Positions 9,578 through 19,076 of a DNA stretch of 64,000 nt are shown piece after piece. Below the pieces are notes generated by a model. The model was not told where the DNA came from. It made no database searches and saw only the letters and a program-made list of their open reading frames with translations. This DNA is from Pseudarthrobacter sp. C4D7 (GTDB lineage: Bacteria > Actinomycetota > Actinomycetes > Actinomycetales > Micrococcaceae): the NCBI RefSeq assembly GCF_013359725.1, contig NZ_JABFMW010000013.1:38052-102051 (forward strand). Reading direction: 5' to 3'. A program made the translations under genes and the position numbers. Numbering within the stretch: the first letter of the stretch is position 1; the number at the start of each line of letters is the position of its first letter.

Positions 9578-9583
9578 AGCGTA
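9578..9583 (-). promoter_or_regulatory. candidate leaderless -10 box of the histidine kinase gene
   Basis: Reading the minus strand, TACGCT is followed by seven bases and then the ATG of the kinase. No Shine-Dalgarno sequence is present between them, which fits a leaderless transcript starting at the A of the start codon. Confidence 0.4.
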
Positions 9584-9669
9584 GCGGCGGGTGCCGCTTG
9601 CCGCAGCATCGCAGCCGTTGAGCGACGGTGGGCGGGTAAGTGTGGAACACGGCGGTGCACGGGCGGCAA

Positions 9670-9685
9670 AGTGATTGGTGTCACA
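9670..9685. promoter_or_regulatory. CRP/GlxR-type operator between kinase and DUF485-actP genes
   Basis: The palindrome GTGA-TTGGTG-TCACA matches the CRP/GlxR consensus TGTGA-N6-TCACA at nine of ten half-site positions (the first T is A). It lies in the 216-bp divergent region, about 100 bp from each start codon. GlxR control of monocarboxylate transporters is known in corynebacteria and CRP control of actP in E. coli; its use here is inferred. Confidence 0.6.
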
Positions 9686-9786
9686 TCTGCGGTGCCCCTG
9701 CGCAATGCTGCCGGCCAGTCCCACTGTCCGGCGCCGGCCCAGGTCCTGCCGCCCGGTGTGTTCCGGCAACTCAATGAGGAGGAACG

Positions 9787-10163
9787 ATGGGTAATGATGC
9801 CCATACTCCGGACGCAGCGGCGTCCGTGGACTTTGAACAAGTCCAGTCGACCGGGCAGTTCCAGGAATTGCGCAAGCGTCACCGCAGCTTTGTCTTCCCC
9901 ATGGCAGTGGCCTTCCTGCTGTGGTACTTCGCCTACGTCCTGCTCGCCGACTACGCGGTGGGATTCATGTCCACCAAGGTCTGGGGCAACATCAACATCG
10001 GCCTGATCCTGGGCCTGCTCCAGTTCGTTTCAACCTTCGCCATCACCGGCTGGTACGTGCACTACTCCAACAAACGGCTTGATCCCATCGCCACGGAGAT
10101 CAGGCACGAAATCGAGGGGCACGAATTCGACAGGAACGGAAACCGAGTGGGCGGAGCCAACAA

Positions 10164-10167
<4 letters not shown>
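9787..10167 (+). CDS. DUF485 membrane protein, ActP partner
   Basis: 126-residue protein of the DUF485 family, typically encoded directly before acetate-type SSS permeases and probably an accessory subunit. It has two hydrophobic segments (about residues 36-58 and 70-92) and the family pattern ELRKRHRSFVFPMAVAFLLWY, then GNINIGLILGLLQF and a charged C-terminus with DPIATEIR. The ATG at 9787 has a very strong GAGGAGGAA ribosome-binding site. The stop overlaps the actP start by four bases, so the two proteins are made together. Confidence 0.9.
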
Positions 10168-11780
<1,613 letters not shown>

Positions 11781-11840
11781 ACCATGCACCACTAAAACAC
11801 GGACTACTGAACGGGGCCACGCCCCATCTGTATTAACGTG

Positions 11841-11895
11841 AAGAGCCTCCTGCCGCTTGCTGTGACCAGTTCAGCTGCGGCACGGAGGCTCTTTT
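11841..11895. terminator. intrinsic terminator after actP, possibly bidirectional
   Basis: Bases 11841-11856 pair with 11877-11893 (10 bp plus 6 bp, one bulged base at 11883), followed by TTTT. Because the left arm begins AAGAG, it could also serve the minus-strand gene ending at 11936. Confidence 0.8.
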
Positions 11896-11935
11896 CGTTG
11901 TGCCGGCATCCGGGCCGGCGTGGTCCTGCTGCCGG

Positions 11936-12592
11936 TCAGCGCTGGTGGTGGCCGCCCGGCGCCAGGTTTCCGTGCTGGCCGTGCGGCACGGCGTACTGGC
12001 CGGCCGTCGATGCGGCCAGGCCCGGCGTCGTGATTCCTGCCACCAGGACGGCGCCGGCAAAGGCCGCCACCAGCAGTCTCCCCGGCCGCGGGCCGGCCTC
12101 TGCGGGCTGCTGCGCACTGGCCTGCTCTGCGCTGGCCTGCTGTGCACTGTCCTGCTGGAGACTGCGCCGCCGAAGCCAGCCCAGGGCAGCCATGATCATC
12201 AGTGTCAACAGGAGTGCGGAGAGTTGCGTGAGGCGAAGCCCGGAGGTGGTGGACGCCGGGAACACAATCAAGGCCAGATGGGCGGCGGCTGCGCCGGCGA
12301 GCGCATACCGCGCCCACCGGTTTCCGCCCAGCCGGTCCTTTGCCAGGAATGCCACGGCACCGGCCAGCAGCGCCGTGCCCCACAGACCCGCCACGACGCC
12401 CGCAACGATAGATCCGGGGCCGGGGGAGCCGGCTGCGAAGAAGGTCGACGAAATGGCCAGGTTGACGATGCCCGCACCGAAGGCGGCGAACCCCGTGACC
12501 AGCCGGACCGAGGGGTTTGCCGCGGATCCCGCAGGCTGGAGGGTCGCTGCCGGGGGCGACGGCCGGAGGGGGAGCGTGCCGGGGGCGGCCAT
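11936..12592 (-). CDS. Hypothetical membrane protein
   Basis: 218-residue protein, family not recognised. A short N-terminus is followed by hydrophobic segments at about residues 33-52, 58-78, 90-108 and 118-136, then a Gln/Ala-rich linker (LQQDSAQQASAEQASAQQ) and a fifth hydrophobic segment before a His/Gly-rich end. The start at 12592 lies one base after the stop of the upstream DUF4383 gene and lacks its own ribosome-binding site, so translation is probably coupled. The frame is open to 12685 but that part overlaps the neighbour. Confidence 0.6.
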   Translation of the reverse strand: MAAPGTLPLRPSPPAATLQPAGSAANPSVRLVTGFAAFGAGIVNLAISSTFFAAGSPGPGSIVAGVVAGLWGTALLAGAVAFLAKDRLGGNRWARYALAGAAAAHLALIVFPASTTSGLRLTQLSALLLTLMIMAALGWLRRRSLQQDSAQQASAEQASAQQPAEAGPRPGRLLVAAFAGAVLVAGITTPGLAASTAGQYAVPHGQHGNLAPGGHHQR

Positions 12593-12593
12593 G

Positions 12594-12998
12594 CTACGCG
12601 CGGGCAGCGGCCGGGGACTTGTCCAGGGACAAGCCCACACCCAGGAGCAGCACGGCGCTGGCGAGGTGCAGGACGTTGTCGGCACCGTTCAGGGCAATGA
12701 TGTTCAGGGCCGAATCCAGCAGGAAAAGCCCCACGATGCCCACCAGCAGGTAGACGGCGCCCACCACGGCGTTCACGGTGCGGGCGGTATCGGTACCGCG
12801 GAGGCCGGCGAAGAGCAGTGCGGCACCGATGGCCAGGTGGATGACGTTATGCAGCGGGTTGACCTCGAAGATGATGAGGTTGGCGCCCTCCGTGTCGACA
12901 AAACCGACCCCGGACGTGACGGCAAAGCCCAGGAGTCCCACCAGCAGGTAGACGGCTCCGAAGATGGTGGCGACAAGGCGGTTGGGTGAGTTTCGCAT
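12594..12998 (-). CDS. DUF4383 membrane protein
   Basis: 134-residue four-helix membrane protein. It matches the DUF4383 pattern of two similar halves: RLVATIFGAVYLLVGLLGF then NPLHNVIHLAIGAALL, and TVNAVVGAVYLLVGIVGLF then GADNVLHLASAVLLLGVG. The repeated N-x-x-H-L motif in hydrophobic context is a family hallmark. Function is unknown. A GGAAGG ribosome-binding site lies about ten bases before the ATG at 12998. Forms a two-gene unit with the next gene. Confidence 0.8.
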   Translation of the reverse strand: MRNSPNRLVATIFGAVYLLVGLLGFAVTSGVGFVDTEGANLIIFEVNPLHNVIHLAIGAALLFAGLRGTDTARTVNAVVGAVYLLVGIVGLFLLDSALNIIALNGADNVLHLASAVLLLGVGLSLDKSPAAARA

Positions 12999-13144
12999 GG
13001 ACCGGATCCTTCCGTTGGGGCGGAGGAATGGTCCGCCGGGGTGGGGCCCTGGACGGGACCCTCGGAAGCGATTCGGATCGTTGGCGGGGACGGATGGGTA
13101 AAAAGATCAGTACCCTTTCCAGTTTCCGCCGCTTCCGCCCTTGG

Positions 13145-13693
13145 CTACGCCGCGGGCCGCAGTTTGATGTTGGTCATCAGCAACTTGTCGGACCCCTCGA
13201 ACCGGTAGGCAAGGTCCACCTTCTTGCCGCTGCAGCTGATCTGGCCCACCACCTCGGCTGACTTGACGCCGTTATCGGTGGCAACCTTGAGGTTGTTGTA
13301 GGCCGGCTGGCACGAACTGTCCATGTCCAGGCTCTTCACGCCGGAGATGAAGGCCTCCTTGGACAGCTGCTTCTGCAGGGCGGGGTCAAGGTACTCGTCG
13401 TAGGCGCCGGACGAGTCGCCGGCGATCACCTTCCTGGTGAAATCATCCGCAAGGCCCCGGGCCTCGTTGGTGGCGCTGCCCACCACGTTCACCAGGATCA
13501 CGACGCCGATGACCACCAGCAGCAACACCCCACCTATGCTGCCAAGGATGATCCACAGCGTCCGCCGGTTCCGCCGGCGCGGCGGTTCGCCGGGGAGGCC
13601 GAACGGGGCGGGCTGTTCCGGCGGCAACCCGGGATACTGTTGCGGGGTGAAACCTGCCTGGCCCTGCCGGTATGGATCCTGGGGACTGCTCAA
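13145..13693 (-). CDS. Single-pass membrane protein with extracellular domain
   Basis: 182-residue protein: a Pro/Gln/Gly-rich cytoplasmic region with a basic cluster RRRNRR, one hydrophobic segment (about residues 45-67), and an outside domain of about 110 residues with two Cys (DSSCQPAY and QISCSG) that could pair. The overall layout resembles DUF4878-like anchored proteins, but I do not recognise a specific family. The chosen start is TTG at 13693 with AAAGG seven bases upstream; an in-frame GTG-type start at 13762 has no ribosome-binding site. Confidence 0.6.
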   Translation of the reverse strand: MSSPQDPYRQGQAGFTPQQYPGLPPEQPAPFGLPGEPPRRRNRRTLWIILGSIGGVLLLVVIGVVILVNVVGSATNEARGLADDFTRKVIAGDSSGAYDEYLDPALQKQLSKEAFISGVKSLDMDSSCQPAYNNLKVATDNGVKSAEVVGQISCSGKKVDLAYRFEGSDKLLMTNIKLRPAA

Positions 13694-13833
13694 GGGTGGG
13701 CCTTTCGTGGGACAGGCGCTCCAGCGCCCGGTGGAGTGGCCCGGGCCTTCCCGGCCCGGCATATGACTGGCACCAGCCTATAACCCTGCCCGCCGCCGTC
13801 GTGCGTTCTTGCGGAACCGGGCCGGCGCTGTTG

Positions 13834-14307
13834 CTAGCTGCCCTCGGACTCCCGGTCCAGCAGGGGCTGCACGCGGAAAGGGATCAACTCGCCCATGGCC
13901 AGCGCCGTGTCTGCCCGCTCCACGCCGTCGCAGGCCAAGATCTTGCCGTTGATGCGGAACAGATCCTCGGCATCCCTGGCCACCACGCGCAGCAGCAGGT
14001 CTGCTGACCCTGTCAGCCCGTAACCCTCCAGGACCTCCGGGATCGCGGCGATTTCCCCTGCCAGCCGCCCGAGCTTCTGCTGCTGGACGTGGACGGAGAT
14101 GAAGGCCATGAGCGGGTATCCCAGCGCCGCCGGATTGAGGCGCCGCTCGAAGGACAGGAAGACGTGCTTCTTTTCCAGCTGTGCCATCCGCGCCTGGACG
14201 GTATTCCGGGACAGGCCCAGTTTCTGCGCGAGGGCCACCACGGTACGCCGCGGATCCTGTGCCAATGCCGACAGCAGGCGGGTATCAGTGCCATCCAAAG
14301 CTCGCAT
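13834..14307 (-). CDS. Lrp/AsnC-family transcriptional regulator (BkdR-like)
   Basis: 157-residue regulator with an N-terminal winged helix-turn-helix (LDGTDTRLLSALAQDPRRTVVALAQKLGLSRNTVQARMAQLEKK) and a C-terminal RAM ligand-binding domain. It is divergent from the branched-chain 2-oxoacid dehydrogenase operon, the position of the known Lrp-type activator BkdR, so branched-chain amino or keto acids are likely effectors. The ATG at 14307 gives the usual family N-terminus; a GTG at 14325 is possible but adds six residues with no better ribosome-binding site. Confidence 0.88.
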   Translation of the reverse strand: MRALDGTDTRLLSALAQDPRRTVVALAQKLGLSRNTVQARMAQLEKKHVFLSFERRLNPAALGYPLMAFISVHVQQQKLGRLAGEIAAIPEVLEGYGLTGSADLLLRVVARDAEDLFRINGKILACDGVERADTALAMGELIPFRVQPLLDRESEGS

Positions 14308-14391
14308 AATGCGCAACGCTAGCACGGTGCCGGGGTGGCAGACAGTGCACTTTGCTCAGGAACAGCGCCAGTGGTTGTACCCCCTGGCCAT

Positions 14392-14407
14392 TGTGAGTAG
14401 GGTCACA
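14392..14407. promoter_or_regulatory. perfect CRP/GlxR-type operator before the bkd operon
   Basis: TGTGA-GTAGGG-TCACA matches the palindromic CRP/GlxR consensus at all ten half-site positions. It lies 93 bp upstream of the bkdA start and 85 bp from the Lrp gene start, so it could act on either. This suggests cAMP/carbon-source control of branched-chain keto acid breakdown. Confidence 0.7.
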
Positions 14408-14499
14408 GTATCTGGGGCAATGACGCCCGGAAGGCCGGTGGCGGCAGGGGCCAAAAGCCCCAAACCACGGGTCCACGACGTTCGAAGGTTGCGGCAATC

Positions 14500-15669
14500 G
14501 TGTCTACAGACCAAACGGGCCATGGCGGCGCAAACACCCCCCACAACGCAGGAAATCCCGGCGAAACCGGGCCGGAATTCCTCCAGCTGATCACCCCGGC
14601 CGGTGAGCGGATCAGCCACCCCGAATTCGATTTCTGGGTCAGGGACATCACCGAGGACCACTTGTGCTCGCTCTTCGAGGACATGACCGTCATCCGGCGG
14701 ATCGATGTGGAGGCCACCGCCCTGCAGCGCCAGGGTGAGCTTGCCCTGTGGCCCCCGCTCCTTGGCCAGGAGGCGGCCCAGATCGGTTCCGGACGGTCGC
14801 TGCGCACCGACGACTTCGTGTTTTCCAGCTACCGCGAGAACGGTGTGGCCTATTGCCGCGGCGTGGACCTGACGGACCTCCTCCGGGTCTGGCGCGGCAA
14901 CGCGTCCGGCGGCTGGGACCCGTACAGCATCAACATGGCCACCCCGCAGATCATCATCGGCGCCCAGACCCTGCACGCCACGGGCTACGCCATGGGAATC
15001 CAGAATGACGGAGCCGATGCCGTGGCAGTCACCTACTTCGGTGACGGCGCCACCAGCGAGGGCGACGTCAACGAGGCCATGGTGTTCGCCGCCAGCTTCC
15101 AGGTCCCGGTGGTGTTCTTCTGCACCAACAACCACTGGGCCATCTCCGAACCCGTCCGCCTGCAGTCCCACATCCAGCTCGCAGACCGGGCCGCAGGGTT
15201 CGGGATCCCCAGCCTCCGGGTGGACGGCAACGACGTCCTGGCGGTCATGGCCGCCACCAGGCTGGCCCTTGACCGCGCCCGGCGCGGCGGCGGTCCCACC
15301 TTCATCGAGGCCGTCACCTACCGCATGGGGCCGCACACCACCGCCGATGACCCCACCCGCTACCGGGACGCCAACGAGCTGGAGGACTGGGCCGCAAAAG
15401 ACCCCATCACCCGTCTGGCCGGCCTGCTGGAGCGCAAGGGGCTGCTCACCGCGGAACTGCAGCAGCGGGTCAAGGACAAGGCCGACACTGTGGCGGCACA
15501 GATGCGCCGGGGCTGCACCACCATGCCGGAGCCCCAGCCACTGGACGTCTTCAAGCACGTCTACAGCACCCCCAATTCCTGGCTGGAACGCCAGCAGGAC
15601 CACTACGCAAGGTATCTGGCTTCCTTTGGTGAACCCGCAGGAGCCGTTTCAGAAGAAGGTGCACGCTGA
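14500..15669 (+). CDS. bkdA: Branched-chain 2-oxoacid dehydrogenase E1 component, alpha subunit
   Basis: Thiamine-diphosphate-dependent decarboxylase subunit of the complex that turns branched-chain 2-oxoacids into acyl-CoA. The 389-residue product has the ThDP/Mg2+ motif starting GDGATSEGD near residue 181 and ending in CTNN, and the phosphorylation-loop region with YRMGPHTTADDPTRYR. Separate alpha and beta genes and the neighbouring Lrp regulator favour BCKDH over pyruvate dehydrogenase, since actinobacterial PDH normally uses a single-chain AceE. The start is GTG at 14500 with GAAGG upstream. bkdB overlaps by one base. Confidence 0.88.
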   Translation: MSTDQTGHGGANTPHNAGNPGETGPEFLQLITPAGERISHPEFDFWVRDITEDHLCSLFEDMTVIRRIDVEATALQRQGELALWPPLLGQEAAQIGSGRSLRTDDFVFSSYRENGVAYCRGVDLTDLLRVWRGNASGGWDPYSINMATPQIIIGAQTLHATGYAMGIQNDGADAVAVTYFGDGATSEGDVNEAMVFAASFQVPVVFFCTNNHWAISEPVRLQSHIQLADRAAGFGIPSLRVDGNDVLAVMAATRLALDRARRGGGPTFIEAVTYRMGPHTTADDPTRYRDANELEDWAAKDPITRLAGLLERKGLLTAELQQRVKDKADTVAAQMRRGCTTMPEPQPLDVFKHVYSTPNSWLERQQDHYARYLASFGEPAGAVSEEGAR

Positions 15670-16679
15670 TGACCCAGTTGACCTTTGCCCGTGCCATCAA
15701 CGCCGGGCTCCGGAAGTCCCTGGAGAACGACCCCAAGGTGGTTCTCCTCGGCGAGGACATCGGCACCCTGGGCGGCGTCTTCCGGGTGACGGATGGCCTG
15801 CAAAAGGATTTCGGCACCCACCGGGTGGTGGACACCCCACTGGCGGAGTCCGCCATCGTGGGAACCGCCGTCGGCCTGGCCTACCGCGGCTACCGGCCCG
15901 TGGTGGAAATCCAGTTCGACGGGTTCATCTATCCGGCGTTCGACCAAATCGTCAGCCAGGTAGCCAAACTGCATTACCGAACCAGCGGGGCCGTCAAGAT
16001 GCCCATCACCATCAGGGTTCCGTTCGGCGGCGGCATCGGCTCACCGGAGCACCACTCAGAGTCTCCGGAAGCCTATTTCACCCATACTTCCGGCCTGCGC
16101 GTGGTCACTGTTGCCAACCCGCAGGACGCCTACACCGTCATCCAGCAGGCCATTGCCTGCGACGACCCCGTACTGTACTTCGAGCCCAAGCGCCGCTACC
16201 ACGACAAAGGCGAGGTGGACGAGTCGCTGGCTCCTGCCTCGGCCCTGCCCATGGACAAGGCCCGCGTGCTGACCGACGGCAGCGACGTCACCCTGGTGGC
16301 CTACGGGCCCCTGGTCAAGACCGCCCTGGACGCTGCCTCCGCAGCGGCGGACGAGGGCATTTCGATCGAAGTCATCGACCTGCGCTCGCTGGCGCCCGTG
16401 GACTACGAACCGGTGGTGGCGTCCGTGCGGAAGACCGGGCGCCTGGTCATCACCCATGAGGCGGCCCAGTCCGGCGGCCTGGGCGCGGAAGTGGCTGCCA
16501 GCATCACCGAGCGGTGCTTCTATCACCTGGAGGCCGCGCCGGTCCGGGTTACGGGGTTCGACATCCCCTACCCCTACTCCAAGCTGGAAATGCACCACCT
16601 GCCTGGCCTGGACCGCATCCTGGACGGCGTGGACCGTGCCCTGGGCCGCCCGAACTCCCTGAGCGGACTGGAAGGATGA
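15669..16679 (+). CDS. bkdB: Branched-chain 2-oxoacid dehydrogenase E1 component, beta subunit
   Basis: Partner of the alpha subunit in the E1 heterotetramer; 336 residues, the usual length. It has the pyrimidine-binding transketolase domain (VVLLGEDIGTLGGVFRVTDGL, DTPLAESAIVGTAVGLAYRG, FDQIVSQVAKLHYRT) and a C-terminal transketolase domain with RLVITHEAAQSGGLGAEV. The start is an ATG sharing one base with the bkdA stop, and the stop overlaps the E2 start by four bases, so the three subunits are translated as a coupled set. Confidence 0.92.
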   Translation: MTQLTFARAINAGLRKSLENDPKVVLLGEDIGTLGGVFRVTDGLQKDFGTHRVVDTPLAESAIVGTAVGLAYRGYRPVVEIQFDGFIYPAFDQIVSQVAKLHYRTSGAVKMPITIRVPFGGGIGSPEHHSESPEAYFTHTSGLRVVTVANPQDAYTVIQQAIACDDPVLYFEPKRRYHDKGEVDESLAPASALPMDKARVLTDGSDVTLVAYGPLVKTALDAASAAADEGISIEVIDLRSLAPVDYEPVVASVRKTGRLVITHEAAQSGGLGAEVAASITERCFYHLEAAPVRVTGFDIPYPYSKLEMHHLPGLDRILDGVDRALGRPNSLSGLEG

Positions 16680-18097
16680 GCGCCACCATGATCAAGGAAT
16701 TCCGGCTCCCAGACCTGGGGGAGGGGCTCACCGAGTCCGAAATCCTCAGCTGGAAAGTGGCCGTTGGCGATACCGTCAGCCTGAACCAGGTCATCGCCGA
16801 AGTGGAGACTGCCAAGGCCGTGGTGGAGCTTCCGTCCCCTTTCGCAGGGGTCATCAAAGAGCTTCACGAGCAGCCCGGGTCAGTGGTGGAAGTGGGCAAG
16901 CCGATCGTGTCCTTCGAGGTAGCGGACGACGACGGGCACTCACCCGCAGCGCCGTCCGGCGCCGCGGGCGCGGGGTCCCGTGAGGCTGAGGTGGACACAC
17001 CGAAACGGCAACCGAACCTGGTGGGGTACGGCGCCGTCGTCGAAAGCTCCGGGCGCCCGGCGCGGCGGCCCAGGAACGTTGCCCCGGTGGTTGCGGCGGG
17101 GGGAACCAAGGCCCCGGAGGCCGGCCGGGTGGAGCCTGCAGCCGTTCAGCCTGCGCCGGTCCAATCTGTTTCGGTCCGATCCGCCACCGTGGAGGGCCAA
17201 ACCGCCGAACGTCCCCGGTCCACGCCTCCGGTCCGCAAGCTGGCCAAGGATTTGGGGCTGGACCTCGCACGAGTTGCGGGCACTGGAGCCGGCGGCCTGA
17301 TCACGCGGGAGGACGTCCTGGCCTTCGCAGGACACGAGGCCGTGCCCGGGATGCCGGAGCAGGGGTCTGCGCCACCGGCTGGAGCCGGTGCGGGGGAGCG
17401 GGAGACGCGGACCCCGATCAAGGGCGTCCGCAAGCACACCGCGGCCGCCATGGTGCAGAGCGCCTTTACCGCGCCGCATGCCACCGAGTTCCTGACCGTG
17501 GACGTTACGCCGAGCCTGGAACTGCTGGCCAGGCTCAAGGACAGCAGGGCCTTCGCCGGCGTGAAGCTCACCCCGTTGACGCTCGCCGCCAAAGCCCTCC
17601 TTATCGCCCTGCGCCGGAACCCGGCGCTGAACTCCCGCTGGGACGAGGGCAACCAGGAGATCGTCACCTTCCACTACGTGAACCTGGGCATCGCCGCCGC
17701 CACGCCGCGGGGACTCACGGTTCCCAACATCAAGGACGCCGACACCCTGCCACTGCCGCAGCTGGCCCGGGAACTCACCTCACTCGCCGAGACTGCCCGG
17801 GCGGGCAAGACAACACCGGCCGACCTCTCCGGCGGCACCATCTCCATCACCAACATCGGCGTCTTCGGCATCGACGCCGGTACCCCCATCCTCAACCCGG
17901 GGGAAGCGGCGATCCTTGGCCTGGGAGCGGTCCGGACCATGCCCTGGGAATACCGGGGGGAGGTGGCGCTGCGCCAGGTCCTCACGCTGAGCCTGTCCTT
18001 CGACCATCGCCTGGTGGACGGCGAGCAGGGATCCCGGTTCCTGGCGGATGTGGGTGCCATCCTGGCCGATCCCGGCATGGTGCTGACCATGGTCTAG
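16676..18097 (+). CDS. bkdC: Branched-chain 2-oxoacid dehydrogenase E2 component (dihydrolipoamide acyltransferase)
   Basis: Core subunit that transfers the acyl group from lipoyl to CoA. The 473-residue product has one lipoyl domain (lipoylated K47 in VETAKAVVEL), an Ala/Pro/Glu linker, a peripheral subunit-binding domain (PPVRKLAKDLGLDLARVAGTG) and the catalytic domain with GTISITNIGVFG and the active-site DHRLVDG. ATG at 16676 overlaps the bkdB stop by four bases. No E3 (lipoamide dehydrogenase) gene is present in the window, so E3 must be supplied from elsewhere. Confidence 0.92.
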   Translation: MSATMIKEFRLPDLGEGLTESEILSWKVAVGDTVSLNQVIAEVETAKAVVELPSPFAGVIKELHEQPGSVVEVGKPIVSFEVADDDGHSPAAPSGAAGAGSREAEVDTPKRQPNLVGYGAVVESSGRPARRPRNVAPVVAAGGTKAPEAGRVEPAAVQPAPVQSVSVRSATVEGQTAERPRSTPPVRKLAKDLGLDLARVAGTGAGGLITREDVLAFAGHEAVPGMPEQGSAPPAGAGAGERETRTPIKGVRKHTAAAMVQSAFTAPHATEFLTVDVTPSLELLARLKDSRAFAGVKLTPLTLAAKALLIALRRNPALNSRWDEGNQEIVTFHYVNLGIAAATPRGLTVPNIKDADTLPLPQLARELTSLAETARAGKTTPADLSGGTISITNIGVFGIDAGTPILNPGEAAILGLGAVRTMPWEYRGEVALRQVLTLSLSFDHRLVDGEQGSRFLADVGAILADPGMVLTMV

Positions 18098-18117
18098 CTG
18101 CTGTCACTCCCGTGCAC

Positions 18118-18160
18118 GACCGGCCCGGGCCCGCGTAGGCGGTGCTGCTAGGGGCCGGTC
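18118..18160. terminator. possible hairpin between convergent bkdC and TetR genes
   Basis: Bases 18118-18126 pair with 18152-18160 (9 bp, 25-base loop) in the 119-bp gap between the two convergent genes. No U-run follows on either strand, so the terminator role is only plausible. Confidence 0.35.
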
Positions 18161-18216
18161 ATGCGGGGACGGGCCGGTTGTGGTGCCCGTCGCCGGCGGG
18201 CCCGGTGCGTTGGGCC

Positions 18217-18930
18217 TCAGGCCGGGGGCACAGTCAGGGCAGCCAATGCCATCCGTTCCAGCAGGGGGCGGGCGACGCCGGCCGCCAGGCGCCGGCCGTG
18301 GCTGCGGACCGAATGCGGGGTGGAGTTGATGAGGCCGAAGGTGGCGTGCGCCCGCATCCGCAGCTCGGCCAGGTCTGTGGCTGGGTGGATCTTGGCAAGG
18401 ACGTCCACCCACAGCTCCACGTAGTTGCGCTGGAGTGTCCGCACGGCCAACTGGTCCTGCTCGGACAGGTTGGTGAAGTCCCGGTCCTGCACCCGGATCA
18501 CGTCCGGCTTGCCAAGCGCGAAATCCACCTGGAACTCCACCAGCTGCCGCAGTGCGGCCTGGGGGTCCGCGGCGCGCTCCACCACCTGGCGCCCGCCATC
18601 CAGCAGTTCCTGGCTCACCGTGACCAGAAGGTCAGCCAGGACCGCCTGCTTGCCGGGAAAGTGGCGGTACACCGCAGGTCCGCTGACGCCTGCCGCTGCG
18701 CCCAGGTCCTCCAGCGAAACCCGGTTGAAGCCGTTGGCAGCAAACAGGGACGCAGCGGCGGAGAGCAGCGCCTGCCGCCGGTTCTCCTTGGCCTTGCCGC
18801 GCTGGGTTGTCGGGGCCTGTGCCGTTGGGGCCTGATGTGTTGGGCCCTGGGTTGCGGCACCGTGGGTCGCGGAGCCCTGGTCTTCGGAGTGTGGGGCAGC
18901 AGGGGCCGGCTGCGTTGTATTGCTGGACAC
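18217..18930 (-). CDS. TetR-family regulator of the acyl-CoA operon
   Basis: 237-residue regulator. After a low-complexity Thr/Gln/Ala/Pro N-terminus of about 45 residues comes the TetR helix-turn-helix domain (RRQALLSAAASLFAANGFNRVSLEDLGAAAGVSGPAVYRHFPGKQAVLADLL) and a variable ligand-binding domain. The GTG at 18930 has a near-perfect AAGGAGG ribosome-binding site; the frame extends to 18963 without support. It is divergent from the accD1 operon, with two palindromes in the gap, so it probably represses that operon and itself, with an acyl-CoA as effector by analogy with similar regulators. Confidence 0.85.
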   Translation of the reverse strand: MSSNTTQPAPAAPHSEDQGSATHGAATQGPTHQAPTAQAPTTQRGKAKENRRQALLSAAASLFAANGFNRVSLEDLGAAAGVSGPAVYRHFPGKQAVLADLLVTVSQELLDGGRQVVERAADPQAALRQLVEFQVDFALGKPDVIRVQDRDFTNLSEQDQLAVRTLQRNYVELWVDVLAKIHPATDLAELRMRAHATFGLINSTPHSVRSHGRRLAAGVARPLLERMALAALTVPPA

Positions 18931-18987
18931 TTTTCCTCCTTGGGCCAGCCCAGAGTCTAGCAACGCGTCGATGTGTTGGACATCACA

Positions 18988-19029
18988 GTTAATCGAGACT
19001 AACCTGAATTTCAGTTATTAGTCACTAAC
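18988..19029. promoter_or_regulatory. tandem TetR-type operators before accD1
   Basis: Two copies of GTTA-N8-TAAC, at 18988-19003 and 19014-19029, repeat at a 26-bp period. The copies share CAGTTA on the left, ACTAACC on the right and two inner bases. They lie between the divergent TetR gene (start 18930) and accD1 (start 19077), the expected place for an autoregulated operator. Confidence 0.65.
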
Positions 19030-19076
19030 CGAGTTGGCCTTGGCGCCGCGCGGACCCTTAAGAGAACGGAACGTCG

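Noticed and set aside
8960..10006. 348-codon plus-strand frame opposite the histidine kinase
   Set aside because: The kinase has intact H, N and G boxes; the plus-strand product is low-complexity and overlaps the DUF485 start.
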